64,000 nt of DNA from Pseudomonas fluorescens (GTDB lineage: Bacteria; Pseudomonadota; Gammaproteobacteria; Pseudomonadales; Pseudomonadaceae): positions 1,427,001-1,491,000 of the forward strand of contig NZ_CP015637.1 in NCBI RefSeq assembly GCF_001708445.1, written 5' to 3'. Below the pieces are notes generated by a model. It searched no databases and was not told the DNA's origin. It saw only the letters and a list, made by a program, of their open reading frames with translations. Position numbers and translations under genes: made by a program. Shown one piece after another: positions 55,392-63,864 of this stretch; position 1 is the stretch's first letter; each line of letters starts with the position of its first letter.

Positions 55392-56569
55392 TCGCGCAAC
55401 TCGCGCAAGGCTGTCAGCAGCACCTCGATATCGTGGTCGTTGTTGAAGGGGCTGACGGAGATGCGCGCGATGCTGCTCAGGCCGCGCGCCTGCATATCCA
55501 GCGGGGTGTAGGCCACACTGTTGGCGCCGATGTTGATTCGCTTCAATCCCAGCCGCCGCTTGAGTTCGAAGGCGTCCCAGCCGGCGAGGTTGAAGGCGAT
55601 CAAGCCTGAGTGCGTAGCGCCCAAGTCATGCAAAGAAATGCCCGGTATCTGGCGCAGTGCTTCACGGATCCGCGCGCTGGTCTGCCTGACGCGTTCCCAG
55701 GCCCGCTCGATCCCCAGTCGATTGATCTCCTGCAGTGCGTTACCCAGCCCCGCCAACAAGGCGGCGGACACTTCGCTGGTTTCAAAGCGCCGGGCGTCGT
55801 TACGCAAGTCGTAGCCGTTGGCGTTCCAGGGGGCCGAGAACACATCGCGCTGGGCCGGGTTCAGGTGCTGGAGAAACGCCGGCCGCACATACAGCAGCGC
55901 CGTGCCGCGCGGCCCGCGCAGGTGCTTGCGGCCGGCCGATTTGAGCACATCGCAGTGCAGCGCCTGCACATCTACCGGTACCTGACCGACAGCTTGACCC
56001 GCGTCGACAAAGTAGGGAATGCCATGGCGTCTGGCGACGGCGCCGATGGCTTGGGCGGGATTGATCAGGCCGCCATTGGCCGGGAGCCAGGTCAGGTCGA
56101 TCAGCTTCACGTTTTTATCGATCGTCGCTTCCAGGGCCAGCGGGCAGACCGCGCCGGTTTCATCGCAGGGGATGACCTCGACCCGTGCGCCGGCGTGCAC
56201 CGCCAGTTCCATGCTCGCCAGGTTACCGCCCCATTCGTGGCGGCCCACCAAAATGCGCTCGCCCGGCTGCCAAGGGCCGAGTGCCTGGAACGCCATGCTC
56301 CAGGCCGTCGAGCCGCTGCTGGCAAAGGCAATCGACGAGGCGGGCGCATTGAGCAATTGCCCGGCGGCGCGGCGGGCTTGCTCTATCAGGGCCGCACCGT
56401 GTTCGCCGGCTTCCATGGGGCCGTCGCGAGCTTCACGCTGTAATTGTTCGATGATGGCATCGAGGGTTGCCTGGCTGGGTAAGGACGCGCCGGCGTGATT
56501 GAAATGCACGATGCCGGATAGGCAGCCAGGGGTGTTGTCCCGCAGTTGCTGGACTTCAAGCGGGCTCAC
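55388..56569 (-). CDS. Class V PLP aminotransferase/cysteine-desulfurase-fold enzyme
   Basis: This 393-residue protein has the class V fold. The N-terminal FNHAGASLPSQATLDAI replaces the desulfurase YLDNAAT motif. The PLP-lysine region is CDVLKSAGRKHLRGPRGTALLYV. No conserved catalytic Cys loop of desulfurases is evident, so a transaminase, epimerase or lyase reaction is more likely. The start is GTG and overlaps the RidA stop, so the two are coupled. Confidence 0.85.
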   Translation of the reverse strand: MSPLEVQQLRDNTPGCLSGIVHFNHAGASLPSQATLDAIIEQLQREARDGPMEAGEHGAALIEQARRAAGQLLNAPASSIAFASSGSTAWSMAFQALGPWQPGERILVGRHEWGGNLASMELAVHAGARVEVIPCDETGAVCPLALEATIDKNVKLIDLTWLPANGGLINPAQAIGAVARRHGIPYFVDAGQAVGQVPVDVQALHCDVLKSAGRKHLRGPRGTALLYVRPAFLQHLNPAQRDVFSAPWNANGYDLRNDARRFETSEVSAALLAGLGNALQEINRLGIERAWERVRQTSARIREALRQIPGISLHDLGATHSGLIAFNLAGWDAFELKRRLGLKRINIGANSVAYTPLDMQARGLSSIARISVSPFNNDHDIEVLLTALRELRD

Positions 56570-57036
56570 GGTTGCAACTCGAAAATGGCGTCCACTTCCA
56601 CCGCCACGCCGGCGGGCAGGCTGGAAACGCCGACGGCGGTGCGTACATGCCGGCCTTTTTCGCCAAGGGCATTGACCAGCAGGTTGGATGCGCCGTTGGC
56701 GACGCCACTCTGCTGCTTGAAGTCGGCGCTGCTGGCGATAAACACACCCAGGCGCACTATGCGCACCAGGCGCGACAGGTCGTCTTCCAGCGCCGCGCTC
56801 AATTGCCCCAGCAGGCCCAGCGCCGCCAGTTCTGCCGCCTGGGCGCCTTCCTCATCGCTGAGGGATTCGCCCAGCCGGCCCACATAGGCAGGTTTGCCCT
56901 CCACCAGAGGAATCTGTCCGGAGATGAACAGCTGGTTGTGGCTGATGACATGATTGATGTAGTTGGCCGCCGGTTGGCTGGGGGAAGGCAGCGTCAAGCC
57001 AAGGGCGTGCACACATTGGCGGATGGAAGTGCTCAT
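56566..57036 (-). CDS. RidA-family protein (YjgF/YER057c/UK114)
   Basis: This 156-residue protein has family blocks HNQLFISGQIPLVEGKPAYVGRLG and RTAVGVSSLPAGVAVEVDAIFEL, with the Arg that binds the imine carboxylate in the second block. RidA proteins deaminate reactive enamine/imine intermediates released by PLP enzymes. Coupling to the aminotransferase downstream suggests it clears that enzyme's by-product. I choose the start at 57036 (MSTSIRQCV). Confidence 0.88.
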   Translation of the reverse strand: MSTSIRQCVHALGLTLPSPSQPAANYINHVISHNQLFISGQIPLVEGKPAYVGRLGESLSDEEGAQAAELAALGLLGQLSAALEDDLSRLVRIVRLGVFIASSADFKQQSGVANGASNLLVNALGEKGRHVRTAVGVSSLPAGVAVEVDAIFELQP

Positions 57037-57126
57037 GTTGAATCCTCTTGGGTCGGGAGGATTCAGCATGGTGGCCGTGGTGTTCGGCGACAAACGGATA
57101 GATCTCATGGGACGTATCGAAATAAC

Positions 57127-57999
57127 TCACGCGTCGGTGCAGGCTTGCTGCAACCACTCGCTGAAACAGCGGGCGGCCTCATTGGCAGGGCCCTGGGGGG
57201 TAATCAGCCAGTAACCGATCGCGCTGTGATAGGGCGGCCAGTCGAACGCCTCCACCAGGCTGCCGTCCTGGAGCCTGCGCTCGATCAAACGGTGACGCCC
57301 CATGGCGATGCCCTGGCCGGACACGGCGGCTTCGACCACGATGTTGTAGTCGTGCAGCATCACGCGGGGGTGTTGATCGAGGTCGACTCGATAATGCGCG
57401 GACCAATCCGTCCATTCGAATGGCCGGTGCGAGGTGGCCATCAGCAAGGGACCGTGATGCAGTTGGCTGGCTTTGAATGCCGGGCTGCATACCGGTGAGA
57501 GTATTTCAGGCATCAGCCGTATGGCCTGCACGTCGGGCCAATCGCCCTTGCCGTAACGGATGGCCAGGTCGATCGTTGTTCCGTCTACGTTCGCCAATTG
57601 AATCGCTGGCAACAGTTCCACCTGGATATGCGGGTAACGGTTGAGAAACCCGGCCAGGCGCGGTGCCAGCCATAAGGTGGCAAAGGATGCGAGCAGGCCA
57701 ATGCGCAACACTGTGGCGCCAGGGGCGACCCGTTGGGTGCGGGTGGCGGCCGCGATGGCATCGAGGGCGGGGCGGATTTCGTCGTAATAACGCTGGCCGT
57801 CGGCTGTCAGGTCGATCGCGCGGGTACGCCGGATAAACAGCGGCTTGCCCAGGTGCTGTTCGAGTTTTTGCACCTGGTGGCTCAAGGCGCTCTGGGTGAC
57901 CGACAACTCATTGGCCGCCTTGATAAAACTCAAGTGCCGTGCCACCGCTTCAAAGGCGCGCAGGGCGAGCAATGGGGGAAGGTCCTTGAACAGTGCCAC
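57127..57999 (-). CDS. LysR-family regulator (GcvA-like)
   Basis: The winged helix of this 290-residue protein is LLALRAFEAVARHLSFIKAANELSVTQSALSHQVQKLEQHLG, and GKPLFIRRTRAIDLTADGQRYY follows, as in GcvA-type LysR proteins. It starts with GTG. It sits 90 bases upstream of ridA and the aminotransferase on the same strand and may regulate that pair. Confidence 0.9.
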   Translation of the reverse strand: MALFKDLPPLLALRAFEAVARHLSFIKAANELSVTQSALSHQVQKLEQHLGKPLFIRRTRAIDLTADGQRYYDEIRPALDAIAAATRTQRVAPGATVLRIGLLASFATLWLAPRLAGFLNRYPHIQVELLPAIQLANVDGTTIDLAIRYGKGDWPDVQAIRLMPEILSPVCSPAFKASQLHHGPLLMATSHRPFEWTDWSAHYRVDLDQHPRVMLHDYNIVVEAAVSGQGIAMGRHRLIERRLQDGSLVEAFDWPPYHSAIGYWLITPQGPANEAARCFSEWLQQACTDA

Positions 58000-58130
58000 C
58001 TGGGGGGCCTCCGGGTGCGGGCTTAAAGTGCCGATTTTGGGCGATGCCTCGCCTTTTGTCGCTCGCTGATTTGCCGCCGGACGGGGGAGGCCGCATTATT
58101 GAGGCACTCCCGCCATAACGTAGCCAAGCC

Positions 58131-58292
58131 ATGAGTGATGACGACAAGCTGATCGACCTGAATGCCGAACGTGCCAAACGTGTGCATGACCTCAATGACA
58201 AACGCCTGAATGAAGTGCGCCAGGCATTTGAACAGGCGATGCCCTTGGGGAAAGTTAAGAAAAAGCCGAAGAACAAACCGAAAAAGCGTTGA
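58131..58292 (+). CDS. Small basic protein, 53 residues
   Basis: The reading frame MSDDDKLIDLNAERAKRVHD continues as a charged helix and ends in a Lys/Pro-rich tail (KVKKKPKNKPKKR). Base composition by codon position looks coding. It has no clear ribosome site and no family I recognise. Similar short basic proteins are found in other pseudomonads, though I cannot check that here. Confidence 0.6.
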   Translation: MSDDDKLIDLNAERAKRVHDLNDKRLNEVRQAFEQAMPLGKVKKKPKNKPKKR

Positions 58293-58435
58293 AAGGGCCT
58301 GCATTTATTGATGCAGGTCAGTTATTACCCTTCTTTACACCCCGTTGAGGGCGACATTGATCCTCGTCAATTTTCCAGAGTGCCTTCTCCATTAACTTAG
58401 CCCTATCGCAACAGGGCAAGTGCAGGAGGCCGGTC

Positions 58436-58552
58436 ATGTTTTTCGATAATGTGGTGTTCGCCGGGGTGCTGACTGTAAGCCTCATGGTGATGTTTTTTGT
58501 AGGGTTTGGATTTTTTATCTGGAAAGACGCACATAAGCGTAAAAAACCATAA
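58436..58552 (+). CDS. ccoM: CcoM-like small membrane peptide, 38 residues
   Basis: The peptide has a single membrane helix (NVVFAGVLTVSLMVMFFVGFGFFIW) and a basic C-terminus (KDAHKRKKP), the layout of CcoM, the small subunit that stabilises cbb3-type cytochrome oxidase in Pseudomonas. A perfect AGGAGG ribosome site precedes the ATG and a strong terminator follows. It is not next to ccoNOQP. The name rests on pattern and length only. Confidence 0.7.
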   Translation: MFFDNVVFAGVLTVSLMVMFFVGFGFFIWKDAHKRKKP

Positions 58553-58587
58553 GTTTTTCCGGATTACATGAGCACGCAAGGCATTTT

Positions 58588-58613
58588 GGGCGACTTCGGT
58601 CGCCCTTTTTTTT
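58588..58613 (+). terminator. Terminator of the CcoM-like gene
   Basis: GGGCGAC and GTCGCCC enclose TTCG, a stable tetraloop hairpin, followed by eight Ts. It lies 35 bases after the stop. Confidence 0.92.
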
Positions 58614-58686
58614 GCCTGCGATTTAATCAACACCCCATTTGAACTGAGTCCGGTGGCGCAGCAGTTTAAGGACGGGACACACGCAT

Positions 58687-58726
58687 AAAAAAAGGTGCGA
58701 CCCTCGCAGGTCGCACCTTTATTTTT
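58687..58726 (-). terminator. Terminator of the phosphate transporter gene
   Basis: AAAGGTGCGACC and GGTCGCACCTTT form a perfect 12-pair stem around six bases. On the minus strand it is followed by a run of Ts. It begins 14 bases after the pit stop. Confidence 0.9.
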
Positions 58727-58739
58727 TGCGGGTTGGCTA

Positions 58740-60215
58740 TCAGCTACCCAATGCCTTGGACGCCAACCAGAACAACCCGGCCGACAGGCCTACGGTGGCT
58801 GGCAGGGTCAACACCCAGGCCATCAGGATGGTCTTTACGGTACCGCCTTGCAGGCCGCTCTTGTTGGCAACCATGGTACCGGCGACACCGGAAGACAGTA
58901 CGTGCGTGGTCGAAACCGGCAGGCTGAAGATGTTGGCCAGGCCGATCATGCTGGCGGTGGTGATCTGCGCCGACATGCCCTGGGCGTAGGTCATGCCCTG
59001 CTTGCCGATCTTCTCACCGATGGTCAGTACCACACGCTTCCAACCCACCATGGTGCCGAGGCCCAATGCCAGGGCGACCGCGAGGATTACCCAGAACGGC
59101 GCGTACTCGGTCGTGGCGGTCAGGTCTTTGCGCAGCTTGTCGAGGTCGGACTTCTCACGCGCATCCAGGCCCGGCAGCTTGCCGACTTTCTTCGCGGTGT
59201 CATCCAGGCATAGCAGGTAGCGACGTACCTCAATGCGCTGGTCGGCATTCAGCGCGTGGTAATCGGAAACGCCTTTCAAGGTGTCCACGAGCGCGTTGAT
59301 GGTCGGCTCGGTCTGCTGCGGGTTGCAGCGGAACTTGCCCGGCAAGTCATCCTTCACGCTTTTCCCCAAGGCCAGGAACTCGCCCAGGGTTTCGTGGTTG
59401 CGCTGGTAGAACTGATTCAAGTGCACGGTGGCGTCGCGGGTGCGCTCGATCTGGTAGGTGGTGCTGCCCAGGTCGAGGACGAACTGTGCCGGTACGATGC
59501 CGATCAGCACCAGCATGATCAAGCCGATACCTTTCTGCCCATCGTTGGAGCCGTGCACGAAACTCACGGCCATGGCGGAAATCACCAGGACCAGGCGGTT
59601 CCAGAACGGCGGGTGTTTCTTGTCGTCGAGCTTGCGGCGCTGGTCCGGGGTCTTGTGCATCTTCGACAGCGGGCGCCACCACTTCAGGCCGAGCAGCACC
59701 AGGGCGGCAACCAGGAAGCCGGCCATCGGCGAGAACACCAGGGACGCGCCGATATCGATCGCTTTCTGCCAGTTCACCCCGTCAGCCAGGGGAATGTCAT
59801 TGATCAGGGCGTTGGCCAGGCCGACACCAAGGATCGAACCGATCAGGGTGTGGGAGCTGGAGGCGGGGATACCGAAGTACCAGGTGCCCAGGTTCCAGGT
59901 GATCGCCGCCGCCAATAAAGAGAAGACCATCGCCAAACCATGGCCGGTGTTCACATTGATCAGCAACTCCACCGGCAGCAAGTGCACGATGGCGTAGGCG
60001 ACACCGACACCACCGAGCAACACGCCGAGGAAGTTGAACACCCCGGAGAAGAACACGGCCAGGTGCGGCGGCATGGCTTTGGTATAGATGACTGTGGCCA
60101 CCGCATTAGCGGTGTCATGAAAGCCATTGATGAACTCGAAGGCGAGGACAAAGGCCAGGGCGAGCAACAGGCTCACGAGAACCCAAGCATCCAGTCCGCT
60201 GAATAAATCGATCAT
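58740..60215 (-). CDS. pit: PiT-family inorganic phosphate transporter
   Basis: This 491-residue membrane protein has the paired PiT signatures ALAFVLAFEFINGFHDTANAVATVIYTKA near the N-terminus and GLANIFSLPVSTTHVLSSGVAGTMVANKSG near the C-terminus, with VHGSNDGQKGIGLIMLVL in between. Pit proteins carry metal-phosphate with protons at low affinity. The central hydrophilic loop of about 120 residues is typical of the long PiT form. It appears monocistronic. Confidence 0.95.
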   Translation of the reverse strand: MIDLFSGLDAWVLVSLLLALAFVLAFEFINGFHDTANAVATVIYTKAMPPHLAVFFSGVFNFLGVLLGGVGVAYAIVHLLPVELLINVNTGHGLAMVFSLLAAAITWNLGTWYFGIPASSSHTLIGSILGVGLANALINDIPLADGVNWQKAIDIGASLVFSPMAGFLVAALVLLGLKWWRPLSKMHKTPDQRRKLDDKKHPPFWNRLVLVISAMAVSFVHGSNDGQKGIGLIMLVLIGIVPAQFVLDLGSTTYQIERTRDATVHLNQFYQRNHETLGEFLALGKSVKDDLPGKFRCNPQQTEPTINALVDTLKGVSDYHALNADQRIEVRRYLLCLDDTAKKVGKLPGLDAREKSDLDKLRKDLTATTEYAPFWVILAVALALGLGTMVGWKRVVLTIGEKIGKQGMTYAQGMSAQITTASMIGLANIFSLPVSTTHVLSSGVAGTMVANKSGLQGGTVKTILMAWVLTLPATVGLSAGLFWLASKALGS

Positions 60216-60547
60216 GAAGGTTTTCTGACCCGGTCGTAAGGGGGCGCGATTATGCCAGAAAACCTCGGTAATCGATGCACTAGCTGCTCATTGGTAACAA
60301 TCTTCATTGAAAAAACACGGGCAAAAGGTGCTCATCCCAGGCTTTTCGGGGCTTTGGCAAGTCTTTGATTTATAAAGCGCACAGCTGAAAAGGTGCGGTT
60401 TTGTCACCTTATCGTCATGTCTGAAACATTTGTACGAAATTTCCCTGGGGCGGCAGGGTGCTGAGCCGTGGAGGCTCATGCAAGGTGCCCTCCGCCGGCA
60501 ATAAGCCGGCAGAGACAGCAAGACCCTGAGGACTCGAACCGAAGTGC
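60216..60547. other. Intergenic region upstream of the phosphate transporter
   Basis: This 332-base gap should hold the pit promoter. A hairpin GCCGGC-AATAA-GCCGGC lies near 60491-60510, about 40 bases after the stop of the 66-residue gene and without a T run. I see no credible gene. Confidence 0.6.
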
Positions 60548-60748
60548 TTATGGCTCTTCGGCCTTGAGTTCCTGTTCAATCTTTTGGATTTCCTGGGCAA
60601 AGGCCTGATCGAGCAGACTGGCTCGTTTGCGCCATGGCTTGCGTTCTGGCTCAGGCTGGGCGGCGTAGGTGGTGACTTCCCCGCCGTAAACGTCCTTGTA
60701 ACGTTGCTCCTGGCGCTCAAGTTCCGCGCGCAGTTCATCTTTCGTCAC
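60548..60748 (-). CDS. Small charged protein of unknown function, 66 residues
   Basis: The protein begins [25 protein letters not shown] and ends [21 protein letters not shown]. It is highly charged, with likely helices at both ends and a Pro-rich middle. I recognise no family. The frame is credible because of its amino-acid composition and isolated position; a promoter should lie in 60749-60900. Confidence 0.65.
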   Translation of the reverse strand: MTKDELRAELERQEQRYKDVYGGEVTTYAAQPEPERKPWRKRASLLDQAFAQEIQKIEQELKAEEP

Positions 60749-61273
60749 AGTGCTACCTAATTGAGTTGAGTTTAATTACCGTGCAGCGGTGGAGCTGAAA
60801 ATTGCCCTCGGCGTATTTCAATGTTGAACAGTCAAACTGTTCAAGTTTGAATAATTGACCAAAGGTGACTTCGTTAAACCGGTAGTGATAACCGGCGACG
60901 CGTTCCGCATGCACCGCCTGCGAGCTCCGATCCCGATAGTGATACCGGGCTGACCTCTGCACAGGTTGCATTATAGCGGCGCATTTGAATAACTCTATCA
61001 CCATAAAGTTAAAAAACGTCAACTTGCTGTGAGAGTTTTGTTACATGTACGCGTCAGTATTTCGCTGGAAAACCGGCGCCATCATTTTTGCGCTCTTGTA
61101 AAAGTTGTCGCGGCCTGTCCGATATTTCTCTACGTCCAGGTTGATTGCGATAATCGAATGATCGTCCGATAATCGCCCAATGTTGTTGGCCCAAGCTTGT
61201 GCCTCGCGTCTGGCACGGCTTTCAATAGTGACCAACCCTTCCAGCGGTTGAAAATAAGAGAAAGGATCCGGAA
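60749..61273. other. Long regulatory gap before pcaR, with paired stem-loops and operators
   Basis: These 525 bases hold two similar stem-loops, CCGGTAGTGATAACCGG (60879-60895) and CCCGATAGTGATACCGGG (60932-60949). Further on are the PcaR-like sites at 61147-61178. Reading frames across the stretch are not protein-like. Confidence 0.6.
61147..61178 (+). promoter_or_regulatory. Paired PcaR-like operators before pcaR
   Basis: GATAATCG occurs at 61149-61156 and 61168-61175, 19 bases apart. The contexts are GCGATAATCGAATG and CCGATAATCGCCC; the second resembles the known PcaR site GTTCGATAATCGCAC. They lie about 100 bases before pcaR and suggest autoregulation. Confidence 0.6.
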
Positions 61274-62116
61274 ATGAACGATCAATTGCGCAACTCCTTC
61301 GCGTCAGCGGCGCCGCCGATCGTGGCTTCGCCCGCCAAGCGCATCCAGGCGTTTACCGGTGATCCAGACTTCATGACCTCCCTGGCCCGTGGCCTGGCCG
61401 TGGTGCAAGCGTTTCAGGAGCGCAAGCGGCACCTCACCATCGCCCAGATCAGTCACCGCACCGAAATCCCCCGCGCCGCCGTGCGACGTTGCCTGCACAC
61501 CCTGATCAAGCTCGGCTACGCCACCACCGATGGGCGTACTTATTCGCTGCTGCCCAAAGTCCTGACCCTGGGTCATGCCTATTTGTCCTCCACGCCCCTG
61601 GCGGTCTCTGCGCAACCTTACCTGGACCGTATGAGCGAGCAGCTTCACGAAGCCTGCAACATGGCGACCCTTGAGGGCGACGACATCCTCTATATAGCCC
61701 GTTCCGCCACGACCCAGCGCCTGATTTCCGTGGACCTGTCGGTGGGCGGGCGCTTGCCGGCATATTGCACGTCCATGGGCCGCATCCTGCTTGCCGCGTT
61801 GGATGACGCCTCGCTGCAGGACTACCTCGACCACGCCGACCTGCAAACCAAGACCAGCCGCACCCTGACCACCCCCGAAGCCTTGCTCGAATGCCTGCAA
61901 CAAGTACGGCAGCAGGGCTGGTGCATCGTCGACCAGGAGCTGGAGCAGGGCCTGCGCTCCATCGCCGTACCGGTGTACGACGCCTCGGGCCAGGTATTGG
62001 CCGCGTTGAACGTCAGTACCCACGCCGGGCGGGTCAGCCGCAGCGAGTTGGAGCAGCGCTTCCTGCCGAGCATGCTCAGCGCCAGCCGCGAGTTGAGTGC
62101 GCAATTGTTTGCTTAA
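61274..62116 (+). CDS. pcaR: IclR-family regulator PcaR of the protocatechuate pathway
   Basis: The N-terminal winged helix of this 280-residue protein (FQERKRHLTIAQISHRTEIPRAAVRRCLHTLIKLGYA) is followed by the IclR effector domain (GRLPAYCTSMGRILLAALDD). PcaR activates pca genes with beta-ketoadipate as inducer. The assignment is supported by the adjacent pcaK and pcaI and by GATAATCG boxes before pcaR and pcaI. The ribosome site is AAAGGATCCGG-like, just before the ATG. Confidence 0.93.
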   Translation: MNDQLRNSFASAAPPIVASPAKRIQAFTGDPDFMTSLARGLAVVQAFQERKRHLTIAQISHRTEIPRAAVRRCLHTLIKLGYATTDGRTYSLLPKVLTLGHAYLSSTPLAVSAQPYLDRMSEQLHEACNMATLEGDDILYIARSATTQRLISVDLSVGGRLPAYCTSMGRILLAALDDASLQDYLDHADLQTKTSRTLTTPEALLECLQQVRQQGWCIVDQELEQGLRSIAVPVYDASGQVLAALNVSTHAGRVSRSELEQRFLPSMLSASRELSAQLFA

Positions 62117-62257
62117 GCTGTTCGGTGACCGCACAGATCCCGGTTTGATGAATTGACGGTGTTTCCCCTGGCTTATTACTGTGCGGCAGCGCTCTAGCGC
62201 CACAATAATAACGACGACCCCAGGTCGTCAGCCCGCCATCGGTGTGGAATAAAAACA

Positions 62258-63598
62258 ATGAATCAACCTTCTGTCGGCACCACACTGGACGTCCAGGCCT
62301 TTATCAATGCCCAACCCTTGTCACGTTATCAGTGGCGCGTGGTGATCCTGTGTTTCCTGATTGTCTTCCTCGATGGCCTCGACACGGCTGCCATGGGGTT
62401 TATCGCGCCTGCATTGTCCCAGGACTGGGGCATCGACCGCGCCAGTCTCGGTCCGGTGATGAGTGCCGCATTGATCGGCATGGTGTTCGGCGCCTTGGGC
62501 TCCGGGCCACTGGCTGACCGCTTCGGGCGCAAAGTGGTGCTGGTGGGGGCCGTGCTGGTGTTTGGCGCCTTCAGTCTGGCCTCGGCCTACAGCACCGATG
62601 TCGATCAATTACTGGTGCTGCGCTTCCTGACCGGGCTGGGCCTGGGGGCCGGCATGCCGAACGCCACGACCCTGCTCTCGGAATACACCCCGGAGCGCCA
62701 TAAATCGCTGCTGGTCACCAGCATGTTCTGCGGCTTCAACCTGGGCATGGCCGGCGGCGGGTTTATCTCCGCCAAGCTGATTCCGGCATTCGGCTGGCAT
62801 AGCCTGTTGATGATCGGCGGAATCTTGCCGTTGATCCTGGCGCTGGTGCTACTGGTGTGGCTGCCGGAATCGGCGCGTTACCTGGTGGTGCGCAATCGCG
62901 GCACCGACAAGGTGCGCAAGACCCTGTCACCCATTGAACCCAGCCTTGTCGCCCAGGCCATGGCCTTCAGTGTCCCCGAGCAAAAAACCGTCAAGGCGCG
63001 CAACGTGTTTGCGGTGATCTTCTCCGGCACCTACAGCGCTGGCACCTTGTTGCTGTGGCTCACCTATTTCATGGGCCTGGTGATCGTGTACCTGCTGACC
63101 AGTTGGCTGCCGACCCTGATGCGCGACAGCGGCGCCAGCATGGAACAGGCAGCGTTTATCGGTGCGTTGTTCCAGTTTGGTGGTGTATTGAGCGCGGTGG
63201 GCGTGGGCTGGGCGATGGACCGCTTCAATCCCCACAAGGTCATTGGCACTTTCTACTTGCTGGCCGGAGTGTTTGCCTACGCGGTAGGGCAGAGCCTGGG
63301 CAATATCACGTTGCTCGCGACCCTGGTGCTGATCGCCGGGATGTGCGTCAACGGCGCGCAGTCGGCAATGCCGTCCCTGGCTGCGCGCTTCTACCCGACC
63401 CAGGGCCGCGCCACCGGTGTGTCCTGGATGCTCGGCATCGGCCGCTTCGGTGCGATCCTCGGTGCCTGGATGGGCGCCACCTTGCTGGGCCTGGGCTGGA
63501 ATTTCGAGCAGGTACTCACGGCGCTGGTGATCCCGGCGGCATTGGCCACGGCTGCGGTGGTGATCAAGGGCATGGTCAGCCACGCCGACGCAACCTGA
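62258..63598 (+). CDS. pcaK: 4-Hydroxybenzoate/protocatechuate transporter PcaK
   Basis: This 446-residue MFS protein of the aromatic acid:H+ symporter group has helix 1 LIVFLDGLDTAAMGFIAPAL with the key DGxD motif, and the loop GPLADRFGRKVVLVGA. It has twelve predicted helices. PcaK brings 4-hydroxybenzoate and protocatechuate into the cell and contributes to chemotaxis toward them. It lies between pcaR and pcaI, as in P. putida. Its leader holds an inverted repeat at 62173-62211. Confidence 0.93.
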   Translation: MNQPSVGTTLDVQAFINAQPLSRYQWRVVILCFLIVFLDGLDTAAMGFIAPALSQDWGIDRASLGPVMSAALIGMVFGALGSGPLADRFGRKVVLVGAVLVFGAFSLASAYSTDVDQLLVLRFLTGLGLGAGMPNATTLLSEYTPERHKSLLVTSMFCGFNLGMAGGGFISAKLIPAFGWHSLLMIGGILPLILALVLLVWLPESARYLVVRNRGTDKVRKTLSPIEPSLVAQAMAFSVPEQKTVKARNVFAVIFSGTYSAGTLLLWLTYFMGLVIVYLLTSWLPTLMRDSGASMEQAAFIGALFQFGGVLSAVGVGWAMDRFNPHKVIGTFYLLAGVFAYAVGQSLGNITLLATLVLIAGMCVNGAQSAMPSLAARFYPTQGRATGVSWMLGIGRFGAILGAWMGATLLGLGWNFEQVLTALVIPAALATAAVVIKGMVSHADAT

Positions 63599-63613
63599 GG
63601 CCTGGCACGCTCA

Positions 63614-63706
63614 AATGTGGGAGTGGGCTTGCCCAGGCAGCAGTGGGGCGGCCAATACATCGGGTGGCGGATACACCGCTCTTTGGGGCAAGCCTCCTCC
63701 CACATT
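63614..63706. repeat. GI-type REPIN, diverged
   Basis: Inverted ends ATGTGGGAGTGGGCTTGCCC and GGGGCAAGCCTCCTCCCACA enclose about 50 bases. It lies between pcaK and the pcaI promoter and may insulate them. Confidence 0.75.
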
Positions 63707-63744
63707 GACCGCGTTTGGCTGAATGATTAGCGAGGTAACAATCT

Positions 63745-63775
63745 GTTCGATAATCGAACGCTGAGTCGATTATCG
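63745..63775 (+). promoter_or_regulatory. PcaR operator at the pcaI promoter
   Basis: GTTCGATAATCGAAC (63745-63759) closely matches the described PcaR site GTTCGATAATCGCAC. An inverted second copy, GTCGATTATCGGAT, starts at 63765. The pcaI start codon is about 90 bases downstream. Confidence 0.7.
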
Positions 63776-63864
63776 GATTGTTTGGCCCATTTCCCCGGCT
63801 TAATCTTCAAGCACTTCGGCGCCACCTCAGCGCCTTTTACGATCAACACCGGGAGCCCAACCCC

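Noticed and set aside
60401..60418. Pho-box-like TTGTCAC-CTTA-TCGTCAT upstream of the phosphate transporter
   Set aside because: Four of fourteen consensus positions differ and the orientation points away from pit, which is on the minus strand.
60753..61022. An 89-codon minus-strand frame in the pcaR upstream gap
   Set aside because: It contains the paired stem-loops and has irregular composition; no start signal is evident.
61041..61235. A 64-codon minus-strand frame upstream of pcaR
   Set aside because: It overlaps the paired PcaR-like operators, has no ribosome site and resembles no protein; the region is regulatory.
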